A stretch of 64,000 nucleotides of DNA from Deroplatys truncata (taxonomy: Eukaryota; Arthropoda; Insecta; Mantodea; Mantidae). The position numbers were made by a program, and so were the translations under genes. The DNA is taken from the NCBI GenBank assembly GCA_030765065.1, contig CM060990.1:10601501-10665500 (forward strand). The letters are read 5' to 3'. The notes below the pieces were generated by a model. The model was not told where the DNA came from and searched no databases. It worked only from the letters and a program-made list of their open reading frames with translations. Shown one piece after another: positions 47,992 to 60,579 of this stretch (its first letter is position 1; every line of letters begins with the position of its first letter).

Positions 47992-48213
47992 TGTTAGGAA
48001 TGAATAGACAATGAGAAGATCCAGAGCAAACAAGGTGGCAATAGGTTAGGACGTATACTTCGCTGTAAACCTATATACAGTTTGTCCCTCTCCGTCTCGC
48101 GCACTACTGTTTAACATATATAAAGTTTGTAAGGTTTAGAAAATAAGTATATAAAAGTGTTGTAACGCTGGATGAGAAAAGTTTTATAATCGAATTACTC
48201 TCTATATTACCGT

Positions 48214-49496
48214 ATAAACCTGCATTCCTCCTCCTTCAACCCCTGTCTATCCTTGTATCTCTCCCGTTTTCCACATTTCTCCCATATAAACGTATACTCT
48301 ACTCCTCAAACCATGTCTAGACTAGCACCTCTCCTCGTATGCCCTACCGCTCTCATATAAATGCATTTTCCTCCTTGAAGACTCTCTCAACCTAGCACTT
48401 ACCTTCGTTTTCTCGTCTCTCCATATAAACGCATACTCTGTCATTCAGACCTTCGTGTCTAGCCTAGCACTTCTCCTGATATTCCCCTACCTCTCTCATA
48501 TAAGACGCATTCCCTCCTTCAACCCCGTCTAACCTAGCATCGACCCTTGTATTCCCTAACTCTCGCATATAAACGCCTACTCTATTATTCAAAACTCCTA
48601 TCCTAATACCTCTCCTCGGTTCGCTATCTCGCTCATATAAAACGCCATATTCTACCCTTCAAGTCCTGTTTAGTATACCATCTTTCCTTGTATTCCCTAT
48701 CTCTCTCGTATAAAGCGTATCCCTCCCTCCTTTAGCATCTGACTAGCCTAGCATCGCCCCTGGTATTCCCTATCTCTCCCCTATAAACGCATTTTCCTCC
48801 TTGAACTGTCGCATCTACCCTCGTTTTCCCTATCCTTTCCCATATAAACGTAAAAGTGGCCCAGCTTCTGTCTATCTTACCACCTGCCCCCGTTTTCCAT
48901 ATATTCCTCATATAAACGTATACCGTACTCCTTAACCTCTGTCTACACTAGCACCTCCCCTCGTATGCCATATCTCTGTCGTATAAAGCATATCTCTCCC
49001 TCCTTCAGCCCCTGCTCTACCTCAGAACTCTCCACGTTTTCCCTATCTCTCCCATATAAACGCATTTTTTCCTCCTTGAAGGTTCTCTCAACCTAGCATA
49101 TACCCTCGTTTTCCTCGTCTCTTCATATAAAAAGCCATACTCTACCCTTCAAACCCTGAATAGTCTAGTACCTCTCCACGTATCCCCTATCTCTCCTGTA
49201 TATATGTTCATATTCCCCCCTGCTTCAGCATCTGTCTGTCCTAGCCTCTGTTCACGTTTTCCCTATCTTTCCCATATAAATGCATATTCCACATCTCAAA
49301 CTCTATCTAGTCTAACACTTCTCCTCGTATTCCACGTATCTCTCATATAAAGCACATCCTCATTCCTTCAACCTCTATCTAGCCTAGCATCGAACCTCGT
49401 AGTCCCTATCTTCCCCATATAAACGCATTTTCCTCCGTGAACCGCCGCATATACCCTCGTTTTCCCTATCCTTTCCCATATACACGCAAAAATGCG
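48214..49496. repeat. Subterminal repeat field, right arm
   Basis: Mirror copy of 30535-31812, reading 'tctctcccatataaacgca' on the plus strand. Confidence 0.85.
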
Positions 49497-49521
49497 CTCG
49501 GTCTGTCCTATATAACCTACT

Positions 49522-49527
49522 CTTGGT
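49522..49527 (+). other. Target site duplication CTTGGT (right)
   Basis: Direct copy of 30504-30509, immediately outside the right terminus. Confidence 0.85.
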
Positions 49528-49651
49528 GTGTCACTAAGCTGGATAAGAAAAACGCTTTTCGCAGTTTTCCAGTGGTTAATTGTCCACTCTGAGATGAAAA
49601 GGAAACATGGGGTCTTGTACCGCCATATTGCGGAGAAACAAAATTACAATA

Positions 49652-50060
49652 CAGTCCCAGTCATCTCGCCTTGGCTAATCTGACCTGTTTTTCAGGGAAA
49701 AAAATCCGTAAACAGTCACAAAATGTTGAGCGTACACGAGTAAGCAAATGATTGCACACTGCCGCCCGCCGGACCAATCGATTGTTACAAAAAAGAAATG
49801 GCGTAACATTGTTCGGTTTAGCAGAGTACATATTTCTACTTGTAAACCACTGTGTATTAAAGCTTTTATTCATGTAGGTCCATATCCTGTTTTGTGGTGC
49901 GTTCTGATGACTTCAAAGAGGAAAAAAAAAGTGTTTATTTTGGCACAAGAGAAACTGAAAGCTTTGAAGTGATTGGACAAGGGTGAAACGTTATTAAAAG
50001 TGGCACATGATTATAACATAGGAAAAACGACCGTACGAAAGTGATTTACCGAGTAGTAAC
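49652..50060 (+). pseudogene. Tigger/pogo-like transposase N-terminal fragment
   Basis: Starting at ATG 49907 the frame reads MTSKRKKKVFILAQEKLKALK, a stop (TGA, 49970-49972), then LDKGETLLKVAHDYNIGKTTVRK and a stop. This is the CENP-B-type N-terminal helix-turn-helix of Tigger/pogo transposases, which binds the transposon ends. Upstream, TA then CAGTCCCAGTCATCTCGCCT at 49650-49671 resembles the end of such an element. The catalytic domain is missing and I find no right end, so this is a truncated relic next to the palindrome. Confidence 0.65.
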
Positions 50061-50590
50061 AGCTAACATTTTTAAAGTAATTTTAAATGTATACGTATAT
50101 TTTTGTCCTTTTTAAATGTCGTATTTGTTACTTTCCGCGTTCTTCCCGAGCAATCGACCAGGCCACAGCTTGTTTAGGTCGAGAATATTTACCACTATGG
50201 TTTCTGGAATTTAGTTGGGGAATGAAGGCCTGCTTAGATATAAAGTGCGAGCCTGGGTGTCACACACTGAGGTCGTTTTAGCTAAGATTTTGACAAAGGA
50301 GGTTAATTGCCATCGAGAACGAAATAGCGGAGGAACGCACATAAGAGCAAAGGTCCTATAACTCTTAAGGCTCAAACTACTGTATATATTTAATGCTGGG
50401 TTTATAATTTTATTTTATCCTAACTCATTCTAATTACTTTTCTGTATGAGTAGCATTCGATAATTCTCTGCTGATTCGCAGTCCTTATTCATCAAGTTGC
50501 TGTGTAGTAACCACGGAACGGAAAAGTATTTACTCCCATGAGATCCATTGGTTTGTTGTACTTTCCAAGTGTGGTAAAAAACTGACATTA
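50061..50590. other. No supported gene
   Basis: Anonymous sequence between the Tigger-like relic and the trinucleotide array. Confidence 0.4.
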
Positions 50591-50596
50591 GAAGTC

Positions 50597-50694
50597 CTGC
50601 TACCATTACTACTACCACTACACTACTACTACAACTACACTACTACTACTACCGCCACTACACTGCTACTTCCACTACACTACTAATACCACTA

Positions 50695-50751
<57 letters not shown>

Positions 50752-52194
50752 CGCCACTACACTGCTACTTCCACTACACTACTAATACCACTACACTACT
50801 ACTACCACCACTAAACTACTACCGTTACACTACTACTACCAACCACTACACTACTACTACCAGCACCACTACACTACTACTTCCACTACACTACTACTAC
50901 CAGCACCACTAATCTACTACTACCAGCACCACTACACTACTACTACCAACCACAACACTACTACTGCCACTACACTACTACTACCACCACTAAACTACTA
51001 CTACCAACCACAACACTACTACTACCAACCACAACACTACTACTGCCACTACACTACTACTACCAACCACAACACTACTACTACCAACCACAACACTACT
51101 ACTGCCACTACACTACTACTACCACCACTAAACTACTACTACCACCACTACACTACTACTACCAACCACAACACTACTAATACCACTACACTACTACTAC
51201 CACCACTAAACTACTACCGTTACACTACTACTACCAACCACTACACTACTACTACCAGCACCACTACACTACTACTTCCACTACACTACTACTACCAGCA
51301 CCACTAATCTACTACTACCAGCACCACTACACTACTACTACCAACCACAACACTACTACTGCCACTACACTACTAATACCACTACACTACTACCACCACA
51401 CTACTACTACCACCACTACACTACTACTACCAACCACAACACTACTAATACCACTACACTACTACTACCACCACTAAACTACTACCGTTACACTACTACT
51501 ACCAACCACTACACTACTACTACCAGCACCACTACACTACTACTACCAGCACCACTAATCTACTACTACCAGCACCACTACACTACTACTACCAACCACA
51601 ACACTACTACTGCCACTACACTACTAATACCACTACACTACTACCACCACACTACTACTACCACCACTACACTACTACTACCAACCACTACACTACTACT
51701 ACCACCACTAAACTACTACTGCCAACCACAACACTACTACTGCCACTACCCTACTACTTCCACTACACTACTAATACCACTACACTACTACCACCACACT
51801 ACTACTACCACCACTACACTACTACTACTACCAACCACTACACTACTACAACCACAACTACACTACTACCAACCACTACACTAGTACTACTACCGCCACC
51901 ACACTACTACTACCACCACTACACCACTACCACATCCACCACGACATCTGCGTTACTGCCACTACTACGTTACTAGTATGTTACTACTACCACCACCACC
52001 GCAGCTACTACACTACTACTACTGCTACTACTACCACATCCACCACGACATCTGCACTACTACTACTACTACTACGTTACTAGTATGTTACTACCACCAC
52101 CACCGCTACTACAACACCACTACCACTACTACTACTACTACTACCACTACTACGTTACTGGTATTTTACTACCACCACCACCACTACTACTACA

Positions 52195-52241
<47 letters not shown>

Positions 52242-52781
52242 GCTACCACTGCCACATCCAGCACGACATCTACGTTACCACCACTGCTACGTTTCTAGTA
52301 CGTTACTACCATCACCGCTACTACTATGTTACTACTACTACTACTGCGATCACTACTAGTACGTTTACTACCACCACAATCACCACGACTACTACGCTAC
52401 TACTGCTACCACTACCACTACTACTACTACTACTATTTTGCTACTACTACCACCACTACTAATGCTATTACTACTACTATTACCACTACTACTACGTTAT
52501 TACTACTACTACCACTACCACCACCACTGCTACTATTACTACTGTTACCACTACTACTATTACTACTGCCTACTGCTACTACTACATCACTACTACCACT
52601 ACTATCACCTCTATTATTACTACTAGTACACCTCTTGCGTTACTACTACTATTACTACCACCACCACTACTACTGCATTACTACTAGTACCACTACCATC
52701 ACTACTGCTACCACTACCACCAATACTACTACTACTACCACCAATACTACTACTACTACTACCACCACTACTACTACGTTG

Positions 52782-52818
<37 letters not shown>

Positions 52819-53360
52819 TACTAATGCTATTATTACTACTATTATTACTGCTATTACCACCACTACTACTACGTTACTACTACCACTACCACCACTACTG
52901 CTACGATTACTACTATTACCACTACTACTACTACATTACTACTACCACTACTATTATTACTACTAATACGACTCTTGCGTTACTACTACTACTACTCCTA
53001 CTATTACTACCACTACCACCACCACCACTACTACTGCGTTACTAGTACTACCACTACCATCACTACTGCTGCCACTACCATCACTTCTACTATTACTAGT
53101 ACCACTATTACTACGTTAATACTACCACTACCACCACCACTACTATTGCTACTACCACTACCACCACCGCTACTACATTACTACTTCTGCTACTACCGTC
53201 ACTTCTACTATTACTACTACTGCCACTACCATCACTACCACTACTATTACTACTACCGCCTTTACCACTATTACTACTACCACCACCACTACTACTATTA
53301 ATACTTCTACGACTACCACCACTACCACTACTATTACTACTACATTACTACTACTGCTAC
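50597..53360 (+). repeat. ACT-type trinucleotide repeat, ~2.8 kb
   Basis: Imperfect (CTA)n with ACC and GCC variants. The plus strand is almost free of G. Pure CTA runs occur (for example 50698-50748). Longer blocks are duplicated: the run beginning 'accgttacac' recurs near 50821, 51216 and 51484 followed by the same series of variants. Long frames of Leu, Thr, Tyr, His and Pro in it (such as 52326-53045) are artefacts of the repeat. Confidence 0.95.
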
Positions 53361-53539
53361 CACCATTATGATTAGTCTTGGTAGTACATAATACAGGAAT
53401 TCGCTAGAGATAATTGTCAGTCTTATATAGACCCCACATACACATCGCAGTATGTACCCCAAAAATTGTGGACTGGCAGGTATTAGAGGGGAATCTCTCA
53501 GCCATCACCGGTTCACTTATTTCGAAATAAAGGTGTTAA

Positions 53540-55310
53540 GATATCTCAAAGAGATAAATATGAAAAAAGTAAACTAGAATGTGATTGATAGGTGTTTAAA
53601 ACCATACTTGAATGGAAGTTAAAAGGATTTTATGCTAATGCAGATGGGAGAACTCCAGAATATCTGGCTAAGGTTCTGCAAGAGACAAGTGCATTAAGTC
53701 AGATAAAGAGATCAAGAGCAAACAAATGTCGAGTACCATAATGGTGAAATAGCGATATAGATTATCAAATGTGTAAATGTATGCAGAAGCAAAGAATTAT
53801 GACTAGACGTCGTAGAGGAATCCCAGGTACTGAAGAAATGTAAGAAGCGAAGAAGGAATGAGCCGACTAGACTCATATAGCAGTCTAAATGTAGCAGTTG
53901 GCAAAATATAGGCGATGAGTTAGAACATGATATATAGGGTACTGGATATAAAATTGCCTTTGGGAATTTGACAAATGAAACGCCTGTAGACCTGAGTATC
54001 AAAAGAAAAAAGGAGATAGCAAAGATGTTATTCCCTTTTAGAGAAGAAGAACTGCGTTTAGGATTCAGGAGCATGAATGTAGAGCTTGTCGCTGTAGAGG
54101 AGCTAAATGAGGTAGTAAATAAAATGAAGACTGAAAGAGCACCCAGAATCGACGGTATAAATCCGCCATTGAAATAGCATCAGATTAGATTGTAGGGATG
54201 TTATTGAAGCCGTCAGCATATAGACCATTGTGCCTGTTCAATACCTTTAGTAAGCTCTATGAAGGAATGATAAAGATAAGATTAGAAAGGGATATTATAG
54301 AACATGAAGGATTATCCGATAAACAATATGGTTTTCGGAAAGGGAAATTTACAGTACAAGCCATCGCCATTGTACTTAGAATTAAAAATGAATTGAGAGG
54401 AAAGTGGGCTGCATGAATTACATTAGACGTGAAAAATGCGTTTAACACCGCTGCATGGAGCATAATATTAGACGGTCCTAGACAAAACATTATTTCGACG
54501 TGTATAATAAATGTACTAACATCCTACTTTCAAGAAAGGAAAATAAAGATTGATAATGAAGAAATATAATTAACGGCGCATGTTCCACAGGGATCGATTC
54601 TTAGACCACATTTTATGGAATATCCTATATGATGGAGTTCGTAAGTTGAAGTTAACAGAAGGTGCAATACAAATTGCTTTCGCGGACGATCTAGCACTGG
54701 TTGTCAGTGCTGAAGACGAAGAAGAGCTGATATATAGAGTCAATGAATCTCTAAGGCGTATTGACAATTGGATGGCATATAATAGCTAGAGTTAGCACCA
54801 CAGAAAACAGAAGCCGTGATACTGGAGAGCCCTAGAAAGCGTCGAAACATCTGCATTATACTGAGGGAAACCATTTTAGTTCCAAAAAGCGCTATCAGAT
54901 ACTTAGGTATGATGATAGATAAGAATACCACCTTCGGAGTACGCATAAAAACAATGTGAAAACAAAGCGGAAGAAAAAGCATCACAACTTGCTAGAATAT
55001 GGCCAAATATTGGTGTACCGCAATCAATTAAACGACACATGCTATGTGGTGTAGTTTATTTAATTACGTTATATGGTATACTAACCTAAAGAGAATCAAG
55101 TGCTCAAAAGAGATGGAGACAGTGCTAAGTAATGTATTATTAAGAAAGATTTGTGCTTGTAGAACAGTTTGAAATAGGGCATTACAAGCAATAGCAGGGC
55201 CATTCCAACGATTTATTGGTGAAAAAGAATGACAGTTTGTTACTGTTTCAAATGCGTATAATTCCATTGAAGGTAAAGAAGATATCAGAGATGAAATTGC
55301 AAATGAATAG
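53540..55310 (+). mobile_element. R1-clade-like LINE fragment, degenerate
   Basis: Plus-strand reverse transcriptase in pieces: ELNEVVNKMKTERAPRIDGI (~54100-54160), AYRPLCLFNTFSKLYEGMI (~54210-54270), LSDKQYGFRKGKFTVQAI (~54312-54365), ITLDVKNAFNTAAW (~54415-54460), VPQGSI (~54580), IAFADDLALVVSAEDEEELI (54673-54732; FADD catalytic box intact), then APQKTEAVIL and RYLGMMID. The order and motifs match R1-type RTs. Several stops and frameshifts break it, and the 5' endonuclease is absent. It begins shortly after the trinucleotide repeat and ends at the 71-bp tandem array. Confidence 0.85.
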
Positions 55311-55315
55311 CAATA

Positions 55316-56190
55316 TATATATGGCACTATAACCATATCGGTAGATGGAAAAATCTATGAAATAAATAGCCCTTCTACGTTTAACGTGCTGTAAGCGCAC
55401 AGACCATACTGGTCGATGAATGGATTTAAGAAATAAATTTCTCATGAGGTTTAAAGCCCTGTAACCGCACAGACCATATGGATAGATCAATAAATCTATG
55501 AAATAAATAGCTTTACTAAGTTTAACGACCAGTGAGTGCACAGACCATATCAGTAGATTAATAAATCTATGAAATATATGGCTCTTCCATATTTAAGGTC
55601 CTGTAAGTGCACGGACCATATCATAGATGAAGAAATCTATGAAATTACGAGCTCTTCTAAGTTTTTCGTCCTGTAAGCGCGAGAACCATATATGAAGTAG
55701 AATAAATCCATGCAATGAATAGCTCTTCCAAGCTTAACGCCCCTTAAGCGCAAAGAACGTAACGGTGCATGAATAAACCTATAAAATAAATATCTCTTGT
55801 AAGTTAAAAGTCCTGTAAGCCGATAGACCATATCGGTAGATGAATAAATGTATCAAATAAATATGTTTCCTAATTTTATAGCCCTGTGAGCTTACAGACC
55901 ATGTTGGCAGTTGAATACATGTATCAAATAAATAGCTCTTCTACGCTTAAAGTCCTGTAAGCACAAGGCAATAAAATTGCTCTTAAGGTTTAAAGCCCTG
56001 TAGCCGCACAGACCATATGGGTAGATCAATAAATCTATGAAATAAATAGCTCTAATAAATTAAACGTCCACAAGCGCACAGACCATATCAGCAGATGAAT
56101 AAACCTATGAAATAAATAATTCATCTAAGTTTAACGTCCTGTAAGTCCAAAGACCATATCGGTCGGTGAATAGATCTATGAAATAAAGGG
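55316..56190 (+). repeat. Tandem repeat, ~71-bp units, about 12 copies
   Basis: Unit signatures: 'cagaccatatcggtagatga', 'ataaatctatgaaataaata', 'gctcttctaagtttaacg', 'tcctgtaagcgca'. Copies are 75-90% alike by eye. The array starts immediately after the R1-like ORF end, so it may be the 3' UTR of that LINE. Confidence 0.85.
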
Positions 56191-58726
56191 GCAAATGTGC
56201 TCGGAAAACTAACGCGTTAAAACTGAATTGTATCCATCCTAAGTATCTGGCGGTTGGACCCAAAAGGAATTCGAAACCCGGTCCGCACATTAGATGTAAG
56301 AACGTTACTTCCACGTTAACATAATGGCTAAACAAGTGCTGCTTAAAGGAATTCCAAGCAATCCAATGGCATCAGTGTTTACATGCTAAAAGCATACAAG
56401 AAACAGTGAAGTGAGATAATTGTAATAAATATGTAAAAGCATGTGATTATATCGCAACACACTTTGTATTTCTTTGAGGAAAGCATTGCAGCGTAACTGT
56501 ACAACTTATTTGTTATCTGGTGTGGGGAAGGCACATTGTGATAGAAGAGATAGATATGCTTTGAGCATATATTAGAACCAACTCAATTATATCTCTTGTT
56601 TTCCTGTGCGTAATGAGCAGACGTATAGGTAAAAATAATGCGAATTTCGCTTATCAACACTTATAAATATCTGTAAAGTACGCTTACATTAAGCCGTTTA
56701 CAAAAACATTGCGAGTTTTTTTCCAGGATTAACAATCCAGAATATAAAATATGTGGGTTTTCATTCTAAAACAAAGAGTTTAACACTCAAATGAACTTGA
56801 AAATGTATTGCAATTTTTTCATATACCTATTTTTCTTAGAAAAGTTTAACTTTCCTTAAAGACACTGAGAAATTGTGCAGTATGTTTTTAAATGGTCCAC
56901 AATGTACAAATACGATGTCCTATTCCCGCGTAGTCATGTGCTAGTTTGTTTGATAGGTAGATGGCAGCAGGTACACGATCGCTAAATCTGTGCTTTGCCG
57001 ATCCATTATGCTAATGGATAGTCAGGGATTCTGGGACACCATGTTTACATAAACAACATCCCGGCCGAACGCTTGCCTGTTTCAGTTATGACGAAAATTC
57101 GTTTTAAATGAACCGCGTTTTCAGGATGCGCTGTATTTGCTCCCTAAGGACACCTGCAAGGCCAACTGAAACATTGTGATAATACGATACAATACAGCGT
57201 TGCATTACATTGCAGCTATAACAGTATTAGGCAATGAAAATATTACTTATTAAGGACTTGTTGAGAAAAACTGAAACGATTTTACCAAGAAAGCTAAAAA
57301 GAGAACACAATAAACCATGCGTATAAGTGGAATATGTTTGGCAAGAAGTAGGAATTAAGTTAATGCCAATGAAGTAAAATAGCACAAAACGATGTGTTCC
57401 AGAAAGACTAATGAAACTGCGGTTCCTAGATTACAAGTTTCAATTTATACGTTATATGTATTGGAGCTTTGCTTTGAAACTCAGTTCCAATGAAACGAAT
57501 AACTTTGTAAATAATTCAAAGCATGGACTGCGTTAGCGCAAGAAAACCGACGGCTAAGATTAATTTTAATTATTTCCAGTGCAAGGGTAGACTTGAGTGC
57601 TGCTTGTGATTTAATAATGCAAGAGTGCAATACCGCTAAATTAGCTTTCTCCGTTACCTAATTAACGGTGTGCTGGAACCTAAATGAGCAAAGAGCCGTG
57701 CCTCGAGGTATTTACTTTATTTAAGACTTTCAAACATTTATAAAGAGCTGTTAAAGCCATTAACGCTTGTATATAAACCCTGCTTATATAGCGGCCTCCA
57801 AAGTTTTCGTGACTCTTATCGGCTGTACCTCACGGAATTTCCGTGCTTGGAGCGTCACAGAACTGCTTGAAAGATGGTTGTTTTATCCCCATGGTAGCAA
57901 CACTGTAGCATTCGTGTATGAGGGAGCGTTTATAGAAAATAAAATCAAACTAACACCTTTACTTTGTATATGACGGGAGCATTATTTATATAATACTATA
58001 GAAATAACTCTATTTTAAGAATGTAATAAATGTTATTTTTGTATCTGATAAATGATTACTTGTTCAAATTTAAATATGCTCTTCAAAGTATGTTCCCTCT
58101 ATCTAATGAAATTTAACGTTTTCAGAGCTGAAACGTTTGCCTGTTGGGCAAACAGTTCTCTGAATGTGTTTTGTATGTTCTTGTTCTGCATTCCCAAAAC
58201 ATTTTAATTTTATAGTTATTAAAATTAAAAGAAAAGAAGTCGACAGCCATGCCTGCAGGCTAAATTAGTTATCTTTTGGTGTATACAGTCGTCACACAGA
58301 AAACAGTTAAATTGTGATGGAAGCAAATAAAATAACCCAATTTGGAGACAGACTATTTTATGCTGTTAGAAAAAGGCAATTTGAGAGAGTTCGGGAGAAC
58401 ATAGCTTACATTGAGCCTGTGAGATACGAAATGTAGAAATGTTTTTAAAAACTCTTTAGACTATTCTCTTTCTTGTGATCGTCATGAGTTAAATATGCCT
58501 ATATGGATGAAATTTTCCAAAATATCCGTTAAGATGCTTGCTTTAAAGAACTCATATACATTTATTCATATTAACATATATATCTGACTGCTGATTTGGT
58601 GCTTATTTCAGCTTTCAGAAAACTGATTTTACACGCCGTGTCATTGCTATACAAACATATTCTCAAGCTGACTTTCTGCAACACAGTCCTTGGAGTTTAA
58701 ATCAAGCCTCAAAGCCTGGAATTTGA
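56191..58726. other. No supported gene
   Basis: AT-rich anonymous DNA. The frame at 57767-57973 has no motif. No defined repeat. Confidence 0.4.
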
Positions 58727-58734
58727 AGTTTTAC

Positions 58735-60462
58735 CATGGGCGTCGCCAGCATTTTTCCCAAGTGGGGGCAAAAATGAACATAATTCAAAGCACTAATTTC
58801 TTATTCCCCAATTTTACGCAAATTTAATATACATACTAAACTTGGTTTTTAGATGCGTTCGCTACTGTGGAGCACTGCGACACTCTCCGTGCACATCAAA
58901 CAACGCAAGAATCGCTGAGATGTTTTATATAGGAGTTTGGAGAAAATTTGTCCACGTATTTCATATTTGGTTAAATTTGGTACAACATTAAGGTTAGTTT
59001 GCACTGAGAGCATCCTAAAATATTTCAATTTTTATGTGTAGCAATGCACATGAACTGAGATTTATACTTAGAGTTTTAAGCAATTTTTTGATATATTTCA
59101 AATATGGTTAACTCTGTACAAAATTAAGGATACTGACGATTATTAGTTTCTTAAAACTATATCTACTATTTTTAGGATTGTTTCCAAAAATGTCAACTGA
59201 TTACCAGAATGCAAAGACAGGTGTTGCAATAAAGCACCCAAAATGTAACGCAATGCGTTCATTTACTGTCTTGTTATTATGCCTTTCACTGCTACAGTCA
59301 TATCGGCAGCTTTTACCTTTGAAACGAGTGGGGCCTACTTCACAAAATACACAGTTACAAATTGCTCAAAACAACAAACGTATATGCATGTATCATTGTA
59401 ACAGCTATTATTTTATAAAATCGCATTATTACATTTTATGGGACATGGATTCCTCGGAATGTATTTTCTTATCTTACAGCCATTATTTTGTATTTTAAAT
59501 TTGTAATTCGTACTTGCATGAAATAAAACCGTGCTGGTATTCTTTTGTTCATTTTAACGTTAAGGTTTATTATTGTGGGTTAATACTGCGCCAGCGCGCG
59601 GGTGCACGCATCATACGTCTCTGCTACATCTCATTTGAAATTACATGTCGTGGAAGGAGCCCAAGGGCTATTGATAAGTTCATACCTTAAGTCGGTGCTT
59701 GTTGTTTCACTATAATTTAAATAACTCCTACATCCAGAACATTAACACCACTACCTGCAGATTATCATTATACTCGTTCACTGAATTTGATGAACATGCT
59801 GATAAATCAGGATTATCCTTAGGAGCGGTGGCTGTAGCACTAAAAAGCTGCGAAACATCGTCTTCACTCGTCTTCTTTCTCTTAGAAAATATCCTATTAT
59901 TCTACGATGATGGTCACGAAAAGTATAAATAAAACGCAGTCATTATCATCAATAACGAGACACATCCGCGTGGTTTAGAACCAAACCGAACATACCACAA
60001 GAAAGCAAAGTAACTCGGGCCTTAGCGACGTCATGACTATATGATTGTTGTTGCATTGTTACGTTCTTTACGAGTTAGCGAGAAAGAACCAAATTTCCTC
60101 GTTCCTTCGACTGCAAGAAATTGCGGGCCTTGCGCATTGCTTTTCTTTCAAACTGTTTACAGTAAACAACATGAAACTGGCGCGCAGAATGCCATCTCAG
60201 ACTTGGTTGAACGAAACTCGTGGAAGCGAATATCTTGAATCCCTGTACTGCAAAATTCGAAGACACTTTTCAATGAATCACAGACCTGAGAAAAGAAATA
60301 GGTGCTGTTACAGATTATAAAATAGTCTATATATGGTAATGATGAAGACGATACAAAGGAAATGATAATAATAATGATAATGTTAATAAATAATGAATAA
60401 AAAGTTATTAGTAATTCCACGGAGGCGCATTTATGCCCTTTGCCCCCTTACCGACGCCCATG
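58735..60462. mobile_element. Possible non-autonomous hAT-like DNA transposon
   Basis: Ends form an 11-bp perfect inverted repeat (CATGGGCGTCG at 58735; complement ending at 60462), followed inward by similar G-rich sequence ('gtgggggcaaaa' and, inverted, 'agggggcaaagg'). Flanks are AGTTTTAC (58727-58734) and AGTTTTAT (60463-60470), a 7/8 match to an 8-bp duplication. 8-bp duplications fit hAT or P elements. Internal frames (59178-59498, 60045-60320) show no transposase motif I recognise. Confidence 0.55.
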
Positions 60463-60579
60463 AGTTTTATCACAATTATCGGGCTTCCTTCTAGTTTTCA
60501 AACCCTCACTTCCTGTAAAATAACATTCCCGGGATGCTATGTGATTTAGGATTTTCCTCCTGCCTGAAGTTCTTCACAC

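Larger units (their letters stand above)
30510..49521. mobile_element. Palindromic Polinton/Maverick-type element, 19.0 kb
   Basis: The element runs from AGTAGGTTATATAGG (30510) to its reverse complement (ending 49521) with 6-bp flanking duplications. AG termini, a 6-bp duplication, a 15-20 kb size and a protein-primed family B DNA polymerase are Polinton hallmarks. Nearly the whole element is an inverted repeat: a position x in the left arm faces 80026-x on the right, with only ~6 nt of net drift over 9.2 kb. Between the arms lies a ~570-bp spacer. Polintons normally also encode a retroviral-type integrase, ATPase, cysteine protease and capsid proteins; none is visible. It must have been mobilised, if at all, by proteins supplied elsewhere. 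Confidence 0.88.
40299..49521. repeat. Right arm of palindrome (~9.2 kb)
   Basis: Inverted copy of 30510-39726 with the same modules in mirror order and the polymerase on the plus strand. The arms differ by scattered substitutions, not by the dense indels expected from raw-read errors. Confidence 0.95.

Noticed and set aside
30510..49521. Palindrome as a sequencing or assembly artefact (unsplit hairpin read)
   Set aside because: The arms carry private in-frame substitutions, different nonsense codons and only tiny indels, and the outer ends have a target duplication and different flanks. Reads should still be checked.
52326..53045. 239-codon ORF in the trinucleotide repeat
   Set aside because: Leu/Thr/Tyr/His/Pro-only translation produced by ACT-type repeat composition.
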